Below, piece by piece: positions 63,142-64,000 of a DNA stretch of 64,000 nt. The translations under genes and the position numbers were made by a program. Each line of letters opens with the position of its first letter. The stretch's first letter is position 1. The stretch is from Streptococcus oralis (GTDB lineage: Bacteria; Bacillota; Bacilli; Lactobacillales; Streptococcaceae): the NCBI RefSeq assembly GCF_004127215.1, contig NZ_QEWJ01000009.1:1-64000 (forward strand). Reading direction: 5' to 3'. Below the pieces are notes generated by a model that was given only the letters and a program-made list of their open reading frames with translations, was not told the origin of the DNA and searched no databases.

Positions 63142-63816
63142 CTAGGACATGCGTTTTTTTGCTTCTGATTCAATTTTTTCGACTACTTCTTGGATACTTA
63201 GTCCAGTTGTGTCAAGGTAAACTGCATCCTCAGCCTGTTTGAGAGGCGAAGTTTCACGATGACTGTCCTTGTAGTCACGCGCCGCAATTTCCTCTTTTAG
63301 GGTCTCAAGGTCTGTTTCAATCCCTTTAGCAATATTTTCCTTGTAACGTCGTTCTGCTCTTTCTTCAACAGAGGCTACTAGGAAAATCTTGAGTTCAGCT
63401 TGTGGTAATACAACTGTCCCAATATCCCGTCCGTCCATCACAATACCACCTTGCTGAGCAATCTCTTGTTGGAGAGAAACCAGTTTCTCGCGTACTTCAG
63501 GAATAGCAGCGATGCTTGAAACCTTGTTGGTCACTTCATTTTCACGAATCGGATGAGTAATATCCACATCCCCTACAAAAACAAGTTGTTCACCTGTTTC
63601 TGAACGTCCAAAACTAATGGGGTGTTGGTTAAGAAGCTCAAGAAGTTGGTCTACGTTTCCTGCATCCAACTGATGCTTGAGCGCTATATAAGTCGCAGCA
63701 CGGTACATAGCACCTGTATCCAGATAAGTGTAACCAAAATCTTTAGCGACAATCTTTGCGACCGTACTCTTACCACTCGAAGCTGGGCCATCGATAGCAA
63801 TTTGAATTGTCTTCAT
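63142..63816 (-). CDS. cmk: Cytidylate kinase
   Basis: Cmk phosphorylates CMP and dCMP. The 224 residues start with the P-loop [17 protein letters not shown] and have [12 protein letters not shown], the substrate-site [19 protein letters not shown] and [20 protein letters not shown], all typical. It is in an operon with the LysM-domain gene 9 bases upstream and ends at a strong terminator. Confidence 0.96.
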   Translation of the reverse strand: MKTIQIAIDGPASSGKSTVAKIVAKDFGYTYLDTGAMYRAATYIALKHQLDAGNVDQLLELLNQHPISFGRSETGEQLVFVGDVDITHPIRENEVTNKVSSIAAIPEVREKLVSLQQEIAQQGGIVMDGRDIGTVVLPQAELKIFLVASVEERAERRYKENIAKGIETDLETLKEEIAARDYKDSHRETSPLKQAEDAVYLDTTGLSIQEVVEKIESEAKKRMS

Positions 63817-63825
63817 GACCTGCTC

Positions 63826-64000
63826 CTATCTTGTTTTAATCACATCACCTGGGTTAGCAAACCAAGAGCCAGATGACATATGAGAAGGATTCAAAGCTTC
63901 CAACTGGGCAATAGAAATTCCTGCACGTTGTGCAAGAGCTGCTTCACCCTCTCCTGGATGAACAGTAATTGTTCCTTCACCGTCGGTATGCTCTTCAGAG
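63826..64000 (-). CDS. C-terminal LysM-like domain of a surface or membrane protein (5' end outside window)
   Basis: The last 57 codons read TDGEGTITVHPGEGEAALAQRAGISIAQLEALNPSH and end GSWFANPGDVIKTR. This is a LysM-type peptidoglycan-binding module (GEGEAALAQRAGIS, LEALNP, NPGDVIKT). The rest of the protein lies beyond the window, so its class cannot be fixed. It is cotranscribed with cmk. Confidence 0.8.
   Translation of the reverse strand, partial: SEEHTDGEGTITVHPGEGEAALAQRAGISIAQLEALNPSHMSSGSWFANPGDVIKTR

Overview
The window looks like chromosome of a mitis-group Streptococcus close to S. mitis, S. oralis or S. pneumoniae. The evidence is the protein sequences (SpxB, LctO, CopY-CupA-CopA, MntE, Upp, ClpP and CdaA read like pneumococcal proteins), two BOX A-C elements carrying the BOX-A1R primer sequence, and the low-GC codon use. 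Most of it is conserved core genome. Almost all genes lie on the minus strand; exceptions are the partial first gene, degV, a BaiN-like flavoprotein, a NUDIX gene, an NSS transporter, thiD, mntE and the ferredoxin-NADP reductase.

Layout, part one (1-38.5 kb). A partial HlyD/ComB-type accessory protein is followed by ftsE-ftsX and prfB (with its programmed frameshift) and a CBS-ACT protein. Next is an accessory-looking operon (4.1-9.2 kb). It has a fused protein (winged helix, LicC-like cytidylyltransferase, LicA-like kinase), a 61-residue membrane protein, and two tandem 94%-identical NCS1 permeases separated by a broken second copy of the small gene. A dead IS200-type element follows, then livJHMGF, ylbG, clpP under a CtsR operator, upp, comEB with a TetR gene, degV, a flavoprotein, a NUDIX gene, a MerR regulator, an NSS transporter, manA, a VOC protein, spxB and copY-cupA-copA. 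A thiamine region (29.5-37.3 kb) has three TPP riboswitches controlling thiD, the ykoE-ykoD-ecfT-tenA-thiW-thiM-thiE operon and a second tenA-like gene. lctO closes this part.

Layout, part two (38.7-64 kb). A broken IS30-type transposase lies at what, from memory of pneumococcal gene order, is a synteny junction. After it come yaaA, a BOX element abutting a large membrane protein, a deformylase-like gene, a manganese pair (mgtA/caxP behind a yybP-ykoY riboswitch, divergent from mntE), an overlapping run dapB-cca-abcF-membrane protein, degV, a DUF1149 gene, cdaA-cdaR-glmM (c-di-AMP and cell-wall precursor), a ferredoxin-NADP reductase, folA-small protein-clpX-engB-ridA-rapZ-glmR-whiA, cmk and a partial LysM protein.

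Functional themes are hydrogen peroxide production (SpxB, LctO), metal export (Cop, MgtA, MntE), thiamine salvage, and cell envelope and division control (FtsEX, CdaA/CdaR/GlmM, GlmR, RapZ, WhiA). The strongest candidate for an undescribed system is the HTH-LicC-LicA/small protein/NCS1 permease operon. It looks like an uptake-and-activation module for a choline-like or other amino-alcohol substrate, with a likely self-binding operator at its promoter.
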